Assembly (NCBI RefSeq): GCF_004296335.1
Contig: NZ_SGIU01000001.1
Location: 1,713,290 to 1,777,289 of the forward strand
Direction of reading: 5' to 3'
Length of the DNA: 64,000 nucleotides
Source: Flagellimonas allohymeniacidonis
GTDB lineage: Bacteria; Bacteroidota; Bacteroidia; Flavobacteriales; Flavobacteriaceae
Numbering within the stretch: the first letter of the stretch is position 1; every line of letters starts with the position of its first letter. The position numbers were made by a program, and so were the translations under genes. The notes beneath the pieces were generated by a model. It ran no database searches, was not told where the DNA came from, and was given only the letters and a program-made list of their open reading frames with translations. This document shows positions 51,579 to 60,900 of this stretch, in pieces.

Positions 51579-52790
51579 TCAAACAATCTCAGCCACAACA
51601 AAAGTACTGCCACCTACATAGATAAAGTCCTCCTTAGAAGCATTGGCTTTTGCAGCCTTAAAACCTTTGGCCACCGAACTGAAGCTCGTGCCATACAAAC
51701 CTATTTCCTTGGCTATCGATTCCAATTCTTCCACGGCCAAACCTCTGGGAATATTTGGTGAAACAAAGTAATATTCCGCCTGTTGCGGGAATCGCCTCAG
51801 AAGCTTCTTCAACTCCTTATCGTTTACAAAACCTAGAACGAAATGAAGTTTTTTATACTTCTGCCGCCCAACTTGTTCCATCACCGACATTAGTCCTTCT
51901 TGATTATGGGCCGTATCACAAACCATCAAGGGTTTTTTTCCAAGAACTTGCCACCTTCCCAGAATCCCTGTGTTCTTTACAGTACGCGATAGTCCTTTTT
52001 TGACATCCTTTTTGGAAATTTCAAATCCTTTCAGCATCTGAATTGCAGCTAGCACACCGGTCATGTTTTTTCTTTGATAATCCCCCAAAAGGTCCGTTGG
52101 ATAAGTTTCCAAGTCCAAATCCTCAGCAAAAACAATTTCTGAGTTCTTCTGAGCAGCTATCAACCGGAAGATTCCCTCTGTTTCAGATTGTCTTTCGCTT
52201 ATTACAATAGGGGTATTCTCTTTGATGATTCCTGCTTTTTCCAATGCGATTTTCTCAAGAGTGTTCCCCAAGAGTTCCATATGATCATACCCAATATTGG
52301 TAATCAGGGATACTTCGGGTTGTATGATGTTCGTAGAATCCAATCGACCACCCAGTCCTACTTCAATTATGGCAATATCAACCTTTTCTTCGGCAAAATA
52401 GGTAAAAGCCATTCCCACGGTCATTTCAAAAAAGGAAAGTTCATTTGCTTCTAAAAAAGGTTTTTGTGCTTTAATAAAATCTTTTACGTAATCCTTGCCA
52501 ATGGGTTTTCCATTGATTTTGATACGCTCTCGAAAATCTTTTAAGTGTGGTGAGGTATAAAGACCGACCTTGTATCCTGCTTCCTGTAAAATCGAAGCCA
52601 ACATATGGCTTGAAGATCCCTTGCCATTGGTGCCTGCCACATGAATGCTTTTGAACTTCCGATGGGGGTTTCCAAGAACTTCAGAAAAGTGTAAAATATT
52701 GTCAAGCTTATGCTTTAAAGCAGCAGCACCTTTTTTTTGGTACATGGGAAGTTGGGCAAACATCCAACTTATGGTTTCTTGGTAGGTCAT
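51579..52790 (-). CDS. folC: Folylpolyglutamate synthase / dihydrofolate synthase
   Basis: 403-residue Mur-ligase-like enzyme adding glutamate to dihydropteroate and folates. ATP loop VAGTNGKGSSSHML (about residue 51-64), followed by TSPHLKDFRERI and IEVGLGGRLDSTN, and the C-terminal domain with DTAHNQEG. Its ATG is four bases after the tonB-like stop, so it ends the exbB-exbD-tonB-folC operon. Confidence 0.95.
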   Translation of the reverse strand: MTYQETISWMFAQLPMYQKKGAAALKHKLDNILHFSEVLGNPHRKFKSIHVAGTNGKGSSSHMLASILQEAGYKVGLYTSPHLKDFRERIKINGKPIGKDYVKDFIKAQKPFLEANELSFFEMTVGMAFTYFAEEKVDIAIIEVGLGGRLDSTNIIQPEVSLITNIGYDHMELLGNTLEKIALEKAGIIKENTPIVISERQSETEGIFRLIAAQKNSEIVFAEDLDLETYPTDLLGDYQRKNMTGVLAAIQMLKGFEISKKDVKKGLSRTVKNTGILGRWQVLGKKPLMVCDTAHNQEGLMSVMEQVGRQKYKKLHFVLGFVNDKELKKLLRRFPQQAEYYFVSPNIPRGLAVEELESIAKEIGLYGTSFSSVAKGFKAAKANASKEDFIYVGGSTFVVAEIV

Positions 52791-52794
52791 AATG

Positions 52795-53673
52795 TTATTG
52801 GCCCAGCTTGAAGTTAACCACTACAAAACCAATCTGCTGTGAAGGTGCGTTGGAATCCAAGTTCCATCGATGAAGCATGGCGGTCTTTCGGGCTGGATCC
52901 AATAAACATGGAGCATTATTTGTTGTACCCTTGACCCCAGGGGTAGCCTTAATAACTTTCCCATTGCGGTCAACCACAATTCGAACCACAACTCTTCCAT
53001 CTTCATTACAATCTTGCTGTACTTTCCCCTTTTTTAACAAGCTACGTCCGTTCAGTCCATAGCCTCCAGTGCCGCTGCCACTTCCAGGCGCCCCATAAGA
53101 ACTGGTGGCATACGGATTCCCTTCTGGGCTACCTTTGTCCCCAGCTTGATTATCATCTCCTTCACTACCAGAAGTAGTGCCATCAGACTGGCCAATCCCT
53201 CCAATTAATGCATCCAGCTTGCGTTTTTTTGCCTCTTCCTCTTTTCGTTTTTGTTCTTCGGCTCTCCTTTTTTCGTTCTTTATCCGTTCCGCTTCTGCCT
53301 TGGCTTTCTTTGCTGCCTCGTCCGCACGACGTTTTGCCTCTCGTTCTTGATTTATCTTAATGGTTTCCTCCGAATCTTGGGTGAGTACTTTCTCCACCGG
53401 TTTATCTTCTGCCGGTTGTTGCGGGACGGTCTCCTGAATAACCTCCTCAATAGGCTTTACTACCTCCTCTTTAGGTTGTGATCTTACTTTTTCCTTCGGT
53501 TGAACTTCTCCCTTACCAAAATCCATCGTGCCAAAATTAATGGCTATACCATTTTCTATGGGGGGATCCATATAAGTAAGTCCGATGTAAAAAAGCAATA
53601 AGAGAAGAACACTTAGCAACAAAGTGGTAAGTGTAAAGGATTTTTTCTTGTGTCTCGTATCTAATAACGCCAT
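52795..53673 (-). CDS. tonB: TonB-like energy transducer
   Basis: 292 residues: a short cytoplasmic start, one membrane helix (about 12-33), a long charged periplasmic linker (KRRADEAAKKAKAEAER and similar repeats, about 60-155), a Gly/Ser-rich stretch, and a TonB C-terminal-type domain at about 210-292 (GRVVVRIVVDRNGKVIKA). It transmits the proton-motive force from ExbBD to outer-membrane transporters such as SusC. Start overlaps the exbD stop (TAATG). The middle could also support a TolA-like role, as the linker resembles TolA. Confidence 0.85.
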   Translation of the reverse strand: MALLDTRHKKKSFTLTTLLLSVLLLLLFYIGLTYMDPPIENGIAINFGTMDFGKGEVQPKEKVRSQPKEEVVKPIEEVIQETVPQQPAEDKPVEKVLTQDSEETIKINQEREAKRRADEAAKKAKAEAERIKNEKRRAEEQKRKEEEAKKRKLDALIGGIGQSDGTTSGSEGDDNQAGDKGSPEGNPYATSSYGAPGSGSGTGGYGLNGRSLLKKGKVQQDCNEDGRVVVRIVVDRNGKVIKATPGVKGTTNNAPCLLDPARKTAMLHRWNLDSNAPSQQIGFVVVNFKLGQ

Positions 53674-54059
53674 TATTTTGGCCGCACGGCCAAGATAACC
53701 TTGTAACTGTTCCTGTTGGCAATGTCCATAACATTAACTGCTTCTTTAATGGCCACATTTTCTTCTGCCCTCAGGATAATGGTAGGCTTATCTTGCCCTT
53801 CAAGTGCTTTTTTTAATTCAATTTCAATGTATTCTGCGCTAATCTGTTCGTTGTTTACAAAATATTCCAGGTTCTTGTTGATCGTCACCGAAACATTTTG
53901 GGTATTGGTAGATTTTCCCTTTGCTTTTGGCAAAAGCAAATCCAACGCATTGGGAGCATTGGAGGTAAGCATAAAAAAGACCAATAGCAGAAATACTATA
54001 TCTGTCATTGATGACATGCTAAACTCAGGACTTACCTTATTTCTTCCTTTCAATTTCAT
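53673..54059 (-). CDS. exbD: ExbD/TolR family biopolymer transporter
   Basis: 128 residues with one membrane helix containing the functional Asp in SSMTDIVFLLLVFFML (residues about 16-31) and a periplasmic domain ending VILAVRPK. It works with ExbB as the proton channel that energises TonB or TolA. 12 nt after exbB, 1-base overlap with the tonB-like gene. Confidence 0.93.
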   Translation of the reverse strand: MKLKGRNKVSPEFSMSSMTDIVFLLLVFFMLTSNAPNALDLLLPKAKGKSTNTQNVSVTINKNLEYFVNNEQISAEYIEIELKKALEGQDKPTIILRAEENVAIKEAVNVMDIANRNSYKVILAVRPK

Positions 54060-54071
54060 ATAGGAACCAGA

Positions 54072-54764
54072 TTAAATAGGTTCATTCAACAAGTCCAAAA
54101 ACTCAACGGCATTGGCCTCCATTTTATGAACGACCTTATCGGTTCTATTCACCAAGTGGTTATATCCGATATAAGCAATAATACCAACAACCAGTCCAGC
54201 TACAGTAGTGGTCATCGCTGTGTATATACCCGATGCCAACAAACCCATCTCGGCCTGACCTCCACTCGATGCCATTTGGTGAAATGCCAAAATCATACCA
54301 ATCACCGTTCCCAAGAATCCAATCATGGGTGCTGCACCGGCCACGGTGGCCAAAACGCTCACGTTTTTCTCCAGTTTATATACTTCAAGGGTACCAGCAT
54401 TCTCAATGGCGGTGTTGATATCGTCCAAAGGCTTCCCAATTCGGGAAACTCCTTTTTCGGTCAATCTGGCCACCGGAGAATCGGTCTGTGCACATAATAA
54501 ACGTGCGGCTTCAAGCTTTCCACTCATGACATGATCACGAATTTGATTCATGAAATTTTTGTCAATTTTGGAAGCTGCCTTGATGGCAAAAATTCTTTCA
54601 AAGTAGATGTAAAGAGCGACAAACAAAAGGACAAAAAGTACAATGATAATCACGATACTTCCCGCACCGCCGCTAACAATCAAATCAATTACAGAGAGTG
54701 TCTTTTCCTCAGAAATGGGCACACCTATTTCCGTACTTGGATCTAAATCTTGATAAATGTTCAT
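54072..54764 (-). CDS. exbB: ExbB/TolQ/MotA family proton channel protein
   Basis: 230 residues with three membrane helices: about 35-55, 130-160 (LATVAGAAPMIGFLGTVIGM) and 175-200 (GIYTAMTTTVAGLVVGIIAY). The Pro and Thr residues of helices two and three that line the proton path are kept. It forms the pentameric motor with ExbD. It starts 58 nt after nhaD; whether nhaD belongs to the same transcript is unclear. Confidence 0.93.
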   Translation of the reverse strand: MNIYQDLDPSTEIGVPISEEKTLSVIDLIVSGGAGSIVIIIVLFVLLFVALYIYFERIFAIKAASKIDKNFMNQIRDHVMSGKLEAARLLCAQTDSPVARLTEKGVSRIGKPLDDINTAIENAGTLEVYKLEKNVSVLATVAGAAPMIGFLGTVIGMILAFHQMASSGGQAEMGLLASGIYTAMTTTVAGLVVGIIAYIGYNHLVNRTDKVVHKMEANAVEFLDLLNEPI

Positions 54765-54822
54765 ATAAAATCCCCAAATTTATGTTGCAATAATAACGGA
54801 GATTTTACGAGTTAAGTATTTT

Positions 54823-56208
54823 TTAGAAGAAATAACGCATTCCAATAAAGCAAATGGCTCCGGCAATGAATCCGAGGAATGCCAACCATCCTATTTTTTT
54901 GAGGTACCAAAAGAAATCAATCTTTTCCATCCCCATCGCTACAACACCCGCTGCAGAGCCGATGATCAACATACTTCCCCCTGTACCCGCAGAATAGGCA
55001 ATAAAATGCCATAAAGGATTATCCATTGTTTCTGAGAACATGCCCAAACTAGCAGCCACCAAAGGAACGTTATCAATAACCGCTGAACCTATTCCCAATA
55101 ATATGACCACGAGGTCGGAAATTTGAGTTCCAGCAATCTCGGTTCCCAGCAGAGGCATTCCTTGTTTAAGACCTTCAGCAAAGTTAAAAAGCAACCCTAG
55201 CGATTCCAGGGCGGCAACTGCCATCAAAATTCCCAAAAAGAATAGAATACTTGGCAGTTCAATTTTGGTCAATGCGCTATGCACTGGACTATGGTGTGAT
55301 CCCGCATCACTTTCCGGGTCCACTGAAGAAATGGTGATTTTTGAACTACTATAGATTTCAGCAAAAGTGGCTACAATTGCCAAAGACAGCATCATACCCA
55401 CGTAGGGTGGTAAATGCGTGACAGTTTTGAAAATTGGAACGAATACAATGGCAGTTAAGCCCAAGTAGAGCATCTTGGCCCCAAATTTTGACTTGGACGG
55501 TTCACTTGCATCTGACTCTATTTCACCCTTAAAAGCTGGTAAAAATGATGCTATAAAGGTAGGCACCAACATGCATAGTAGCGATGGAACCAGTAGATAG
55601 CTTATAAGTTTCACGGTAGTGACTTTGTTACCAATCCAAAGCATGGTTGTTGTTACATCCCCAATTGGAGACCAGGCCCCACCTGCGTTAGCCGCAATAA
55701 CAATCAAACCTGCATACCACAATCTTGCATTTCTTTCCTTAACAATTTTCTGCAAAATGGAAATCAATACAATGGTGGCTGTCAAGTTGTCAATAATGGC
55801 AGAAAGAATAAAGGCCAAAAAAGCAAAAATCCAGAGAATCCTTTTCTTGCTTCTGGTCTTTACAAAGGTCTTTATGGTGGCAAACCCATCGAAGTAATCA
55901 ATAATCTCCACAATGGTCATGGCACCAAGCAAAAACACCAATATCTCTGATGTTTTTCCAAGATGATGCAGCAAGGTCTCTTCAAGAATGTGCATCTTTT
56001 CTTCATGGCCCAAAGCCCCAAAATTTTCAAGAAGGGCGTGTTTTGTAGAATCGAACCACCCAGAAAAACCATCTATTCCGAATGCCATTAAGGCCCATAA
56101 AACGGCCATCATGGCCAAAGCGGGAATAAGTTTATCGATTTTAAGATTGTGTTCCAGTGTTATGGCGAGATATCCAAGTACAAAGATGACAATCAGAAGG
56201 GTTTCCAT
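54823..56208 (-). CDS. nhaD: Sodium:proton antiporter, NhaD family
   Basis: 461 residues with about 11-12 membrane helices. NhaD-type stretches include ILVFLLGAMTIVEIIDYFDGF, SAIIDNLTATIVLISIL, NAGGAWSPIGDVTTTMLW and GIGSAVIDNVPLVAASLGM. It exports Na+ (or Li+) in exchange for protons at the inner membrane, consistent with a marine lifestyle. Confidence 0.93.
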   Translation of the reverse strand: METLLIVIFVLGYLAITLEHNLKIDKLIPALAMMAVLWALMAFGIDGFSGWFDSTKHALLENFGALGHEEKMHILEETLLHHLGKTSEILVFLLGAMTIVEIIDYFDGFATIKTFVKTRSKKRILWIFAFLAFILSAIIDNLTATIVLISILQKIVKERNARLWYAGLIVIAANAGGAWSPIGDVTTTMLWIGNKVTTVKLISYLLVPSLLCMLVPTFIASFLPAFKGEIESDASEPSKSKFGAKMLYLGLTAIVFVPIFKTVTHLPPYVGMMLSLAIVATFAEIYSSSKITISSVDPESDAGSHHSPVHSALTKIELPSILFFLGILMAVAALESLGLLFNFAEGLKQGMPLLGTEIAGTQISDLVVILLGIGSAVIDNVPLVAASLGMFSETMDNPLWHFIAYSAGTGGSMLIIGSAAGVVAMGMEKIDFFWYLKKIGWLAFLGFIAGAICFIGMRYFF

Positions 56209-56407
56209 ATTCAGTTGGTTATTTAGTTGTTAGTTATGCCAGAAAATGGTCTAGTCAGCTAAAGATATTCAAAATGAAATTTCCCACATAATCTAATCTT
56301 AATAAATATCAATGCCGATTTTTTGGAGCTCCAACCCTTGCATTAGAAAAAGATTAAATCATTCGCATTTAGAAGCAGTTTTTTCTGAAAATTCACCATC
56401 TTAAAGC

Positions 56408-56415
56408 TATATTTG
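56408..56415 (+). promoter_or_regulatory. -7 promoter element of the acyl-CoA dehydrogenase gene
   Basis: TATATTTG, a full TAnnTTTG match, 29 nt ahead of the ATG at 56445. The -33 region reads TCTG, a weak match. Confidence 0.5.
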
Positions 56416-56444
56416 TATTCCATTTTTAACTATTTCACAATTTT

Positions 56445-57587
56445 ATGGAGTTTACACTTTCGGAAGAGCAGTTGATGATACAACAAGCAGCTCGTGATTT
56501 TGCAGAAACCGATTTATTGCCCGAGGTTATTGAAAGGGATGATGCACAGCGTTTTCCCGAAGAACAAGTGAAAAAAATGGGGGAATTGGGATTCATGGGC
56601 ATGATGGTGGAGGAAAAGTATGGGGGCAGCGGAATGGATACCCTTTCCTATGTTTTGGTGATGGAAGAGTTGTCCAAGGTAGACGCATCGGCATCTGTTA
56701 TAGTATCCGTAAATAATTCCTTGGTCTGTTGGGGATTGCAAACCTATGGGACGGAGGAGCAAAAACAAAAACACCTAACACGTTTGGCCTCGGGAGAGAT
56801 TATCGGGGCTTTTTGTCTTTCAGAACCCGAAGCTGGTAGCGATGCCACTTCCCAGAAGACCACTGCTTTTGATAAGGGAGATCATTATGTAATCAATGGC
56901 ACCAAAAATTGGATTACCAACGGTGGAACCGCCGAAGTTTATTTGGTAATCGCCCAAACCGATATCGACAAGGGCCATAAAGGAATAAACGCCTTTATTG
57001 TAGAAAAAGGAATGGATGGCTTCGAAATAGGGCCCAAAGAAAACAAATTGGGAATCAGGGGAAGTGACACCCATTCTTTGATTTTCAATGATGTAAAAGT
57101 TCCTAAAGAAAATCGAATTGGCGAAGATGGTTTTGGGTTTAAATTTGCCATGAAGACCTTGGCCGGCGGACGAATTGGAATTGCAGCACAAGCTCTAGGC
57201 ATTGCGGCCGGAGCTTATGAGCTTTCCAAAAAATATTCCAAGGAGCGTAAAGCCTTTGGTACCGAAATCATGAATCACCAGGCCATTGCATTTAAACTTG
57301 CCGATATGCACACTAAAATACAAGCGGCAAGACATTTGGTGTATAAGGCCGCTTGGGACAAGGACAACGGTAACAATTATGACCTTTCTGGCGCTATGGC
57401 TAAACTGTACGCTTCTGAAGTCGCCATGGAAACAGCCGTTGAGGCCGTTCAAGTTCATGGAGGAAATGGTTTTGTAAAGGACTACCATGTGGAGCGCTTA
57501 ATGCGAGATGCCAAAATCACCCAGATTTATGAAGGCACTTCGGAAATTCAAAAAATCGTTATTTCCAGAAGTATTCTTAGAGATTAA
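56445..57587 (+). CDS. Acyl-CoA dehydrogenase
   Basis: 380-residue FAD enzyme for the first step of beta-oxidation, short/medium-chain type. FAD and substrate signature AFCLSEPEAGSDATS (about 128-142) and the catalytic Glu in QIYEGTSEIQ near residue 365, plus the DxxxxR-type motif VERLMRDAKI. Single gene between an AT-rich promoter and a terminator. The chain length of its substrate is not evident. Confidence 0.94.
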   Translation: MEFTLSEEQLMIQQAARDFAETDLLPEVIERDDAQRFPEEQVKKMGELGFMGMMVEEKYGGSGMDTLSYVLVMEELSKVDASASVIVSVNNSLVCWGLQTYGTEEQKQKHLTRLASGEIIGAFCLSEPEAGSDATSQKTTAFDKGDHYVINGTKNWITNGGTAEVYLVIAQTDIDKGHKGINAFIVEKGMDGFEIGPKENKLGIRGSDTHSLIFNDVKVPKENRIGEDGFGFKFAMKTLAGGRIGIAAQALGIAAGAYELSKKYSKERKAFGTEIMNHQAIAFKLADMHTKIQAARHLVYKAAWDKDNGNNYDLSGAMAKLYASEVAMETAVEAVQVHGGNGFVKDYHVERLMRDAKITQIYEGTSEIQKIVISRSILRD

Positions 57588-57612
57588 AAAATAATCCATT
57601 TTATAATGATAA

Positions 57613-57645
57613 TACCCCCTCCTTTTGGTGGGGGTGTTTTATTTT
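57613..57645 (+). terminator. Terminator after the acyl-CoA dehydrogenase gene
   Basis: ATACCCCC-T-CC pairs with GG-T-GGGGGTGT around TTTT, followed by TTTATTTT. It begins 25 nt after the stop. Confidence 0.8.
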
Positions 57646-57813
57646 AAGTTGTGTTTTTTTATAAAAAAAGTTATCTCCAATGGGGAATAAGACTTTCCTC
57701 ATAGGAATTATTTGTTAGGACCCCCGTTTTTTTGTTATCTCTCCAATACGCATCCTTGATTTTAGCATAATCTCAATTTAACATTCCCAATTTTTAGCAT
57801 ATGCATATTTTTT

Positions 57814-57864
57814 AACGATTTTCTACATACGTTGATGAATTATGTGACATTTATAAAAATCGTT
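57814..57864. repeat. Inverted repeat AACGATTTT / AAAATCGTT upstream of gltB
   Basis: 9-bp arms at 57814-57822 and 57856-57864 separated by 33 nt. The right arm overlaps the -33 TTG of the gltB promoter. Possible operator for nitrogen control; the surrounding 57646-57907 holds no gene. Confidence 0.45.
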
Positions 57865-57894
57865 GCTATTTAATCACCCCTAATGATATATTTG
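57863..57894 (+). promoter_or_regulatory. Promoter of gltBD
   Basis: TTG at 57863-57865, 21 nt, TATATTTG at 57887-57894, a complete Bacteroidota-type promoter, 13 nt ahead of the gltB ATG. Confidence 0.65.
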
Positions 57895-57907
57895 AGGAAA
57901 TATCGTA

Positions 57908-60900
57908 ATGATGGGATTGAAAAAACAAGGGCTGTATTTACCAGAATTTGAGCACGATAATTGCGGCGCTGGGTTTATTTGTAGTCTAAAAGGACGTAAA
58001 TCCAATGACATTATCCATAAGGCACTGGAGATTTTGGACAAGCTGGAGCACAGAGGCGCGGTAAGTGCAGATGGTAAGACAGGGGACGGAGCTGGAATTT
58101 TGGTAGATATTCCGCACGACTTTTTTAAGGAAGTCTGCTCATTTGAACTTCCTAAGCCTGGAGACTATGCCTGTGGGAACGTTTTTCTTCCCCAAAAAGA
58201 AAATCAACGTGATTTTTGCATCAGTACGTTTGAAGAGAATCTCAAAAACCAGGGCTTGCAGCTTTTAGGATGGCGCGATGTTCCCGTAAACCGTTCAGTT
58301 CCTGGAAGGATAGCCAAGGAAACCGAACCATTTGTAAAACAAATTTTTGTAGGCAAAGGAGATGCACTCGATGATTTTCAATTTAACCTAAAGCTCTTTA
58401 TCGCTAGAAAAATAACGGAGCATACCATTATTGAAAGTAAGCTTTCGCAACTTCAATTCTTTTATTTGCCCAGCCTTTCTACTAAGATTATCATTTTCAA
58501 GGGTTTGCTTGTGCCCAACGATATCAGCAAGTACTACGAAGACTTGTTGGACCCAAGGGTGGTGACCCGTCTTGCATTGGTGCACCAACGTTTTTCAACC
58601 AATACTTTTCCAACGTGGGACCTAGCACAGCCCTTTAGATATATGTGCCATAATGGGGAAATCAATACCCTTCGCGGTAATGTTTCGCGCATGCGATCTC
58701 GTGAAGAACTCATGCAAAGCGATTGGTTTGGGGAAGACATCAAAAAAATACTGCCCATCGTTTTACCCGGAAAATCCGATTCCGCCAGTATGGACATGGT
58801 TGTGGAGCTGCTCTTAATGACCGGAAGGTCATTACCTGAAGTTATGATGATGTTGGTTCCGGAAGCTTGGGAAAAGAACACTGAAATGTCTGCGACCAAA
58901 AGAGCTTTCTATGAGTACAATTCCTGCTTGATGGAACCTTGGGACGGACCAGCCTCCATACCCTTCACAGATGGCAATTATATAGGTGCGGTTCTAGATA
59001 GAAATGGGCTGCGTCCCTCGCGGTATTCCGTAACCCAAAAAGGATATGTGATCATGTCCTCCGAAACCGGCGTTGTCGATTTGGAGCCGGAAGACATCGA
59101 ATTCCATGGACGTTTAGAACCAGGAAAGATGTTTTTGGTCAATATGGAAGAAGGAAGGATTATAAATGATGAAGAAATTAAAGAGGCTATTGCCAAAAAG
59201 CATCCTTACCAAAAATGGCTGAAAAACAACCTGGTACATCTGAAGGATATTGCTTATAACGACTGTCCGGTGTTTTATGGGGAATTCCCAATAGCCACCA
59301 GAACCGCTGCTTTTGGGTATACCTTGGAAGACATCAACACCATTATTCTTCCCATGGCAAAAAATGGCAAGGAGCCCATTGGCTCTATGGGTTCGGATAC
59401 TCCAATTGCTGTATTGTCGGAACGGCCACAGCTTATTTACAACTATTTTAAGCAGCTCTTTGCCCAAGTGACCAATCCCCCATTGGATGGAATCCGGGAA
59501 GAACTGATTACAGACATTAGCCTCACCCTAGGAAGTGATCATAACATTTTTGAGTTTTCCGAATTGCATTGCAGAAAATTGAAAATTCAGAATCCGGTAA
59601 TTTCCAAGGAGGATTTGGACAAAATTAAAAATCACGATGCCAGCCCAGATTACAAAGTGGTCTCCATTTCCATGTTATATGAAATTAACAAGGGACATAA
59701 TGGTTTAGAGGAAGCCTTGGAATCCATTTTACAACAAGCTTCCAGAGCCATTGACGATGGGGCCAATATCATAATCTTATCGGATAGGATGGTAAGCACA
59801 GAAATGGCCGCTATTCCTGCGCTATTGGGATGCTCCTTTGTGAACAGTGGATTGCGAAGCATGGGTAAGCGCTCCAAGTTGAGCATCATTATTGAATCCG
59901 CGGAACCTCGCGAGGTTCACCATTTCGCCCTACTATTCGGATTTGGTGCAAGTGCCATCAATCCGTATTTGGTCAATGAAATCATTGGGCAACAATTGGA
60001 AGAAAACAATATCACTGAATATACTTTTGACGAGGCCATCAAAAATTATAACAAGGCTGTCGGAAAAGGCATTCTTAAAGTGATGAACAAAATTGGGATT
60101 TCCACCTTGAATTCATACCGTGGTTCCCAATTATTCGAATGCATTGGTTTAAACACCAAGGTGGTAGATAAATATTTTCCAAATACCCCTACTAGAATTC
60201 AGGGTATAGGACTGTATGAAATTGAGAAGGAGATAGCCAAGCGCCACAAAAAGGCATTCAAGAAACAGGAGTTAGCAGCCAATCTAGATTTAGAGATTGG
60301 CGGAGAGTATCGCTGGAGAAGGGATGGTGAAAAACATATGTTCAATCCGTTGAGCATCGCCAAACTTCAAAAAGCGGTACGCAATAACGAGCCGAAGACT
60401 TATAAGGAGTATTCTGAATTAGTCAATGAGCAATCAAAAAACCTGATGACCATCCGTGGTTTGTTTGAGTTTTCGAATTTCGATCCGATTCCATTAGAGG
60501 AAGTGGAGCCTTGGACCGAAATCGTGAAACGATTTAAAACTGGAGCGATGTCTTACGGTAGCATCAGTAAGGAGGCCCATGAAAATTTAGCGATTGCAAT
60601 GAACCGAATTGGCGGCAAGAGCAATTCGGGTGAAGGAGGAGAGGATTCGGCTCGTTTTTATAAAAATCAATCGGGTGATTGGAGGAACAGTGCCATTAAA
60701 CAGGTGGCATCTGGTCGATTTGGGGTTACCTCAAATTACTTGACCAATGCGCAGGAAATTCAAATCAAAATGGCGCAGGGTGCTAAACCAGGCGAAGGAG
60801 GTCAACTTCCGGGGCCAAAGGTGAATCCCGCAATTGCCAAAACAAGAAATTCCACACCATATGTGGGGCTTATTTCTCCTCCACCGCACCATGATATTTA

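Noticed and set aside
57843-57858. Near-match GTGACATTTATAAA upstream of gltB as a tenth regulon palindrome
   Set aside because: The right half is TAA instead of TCA and the -7 element is displaced by seven bases from the fixed spacing.
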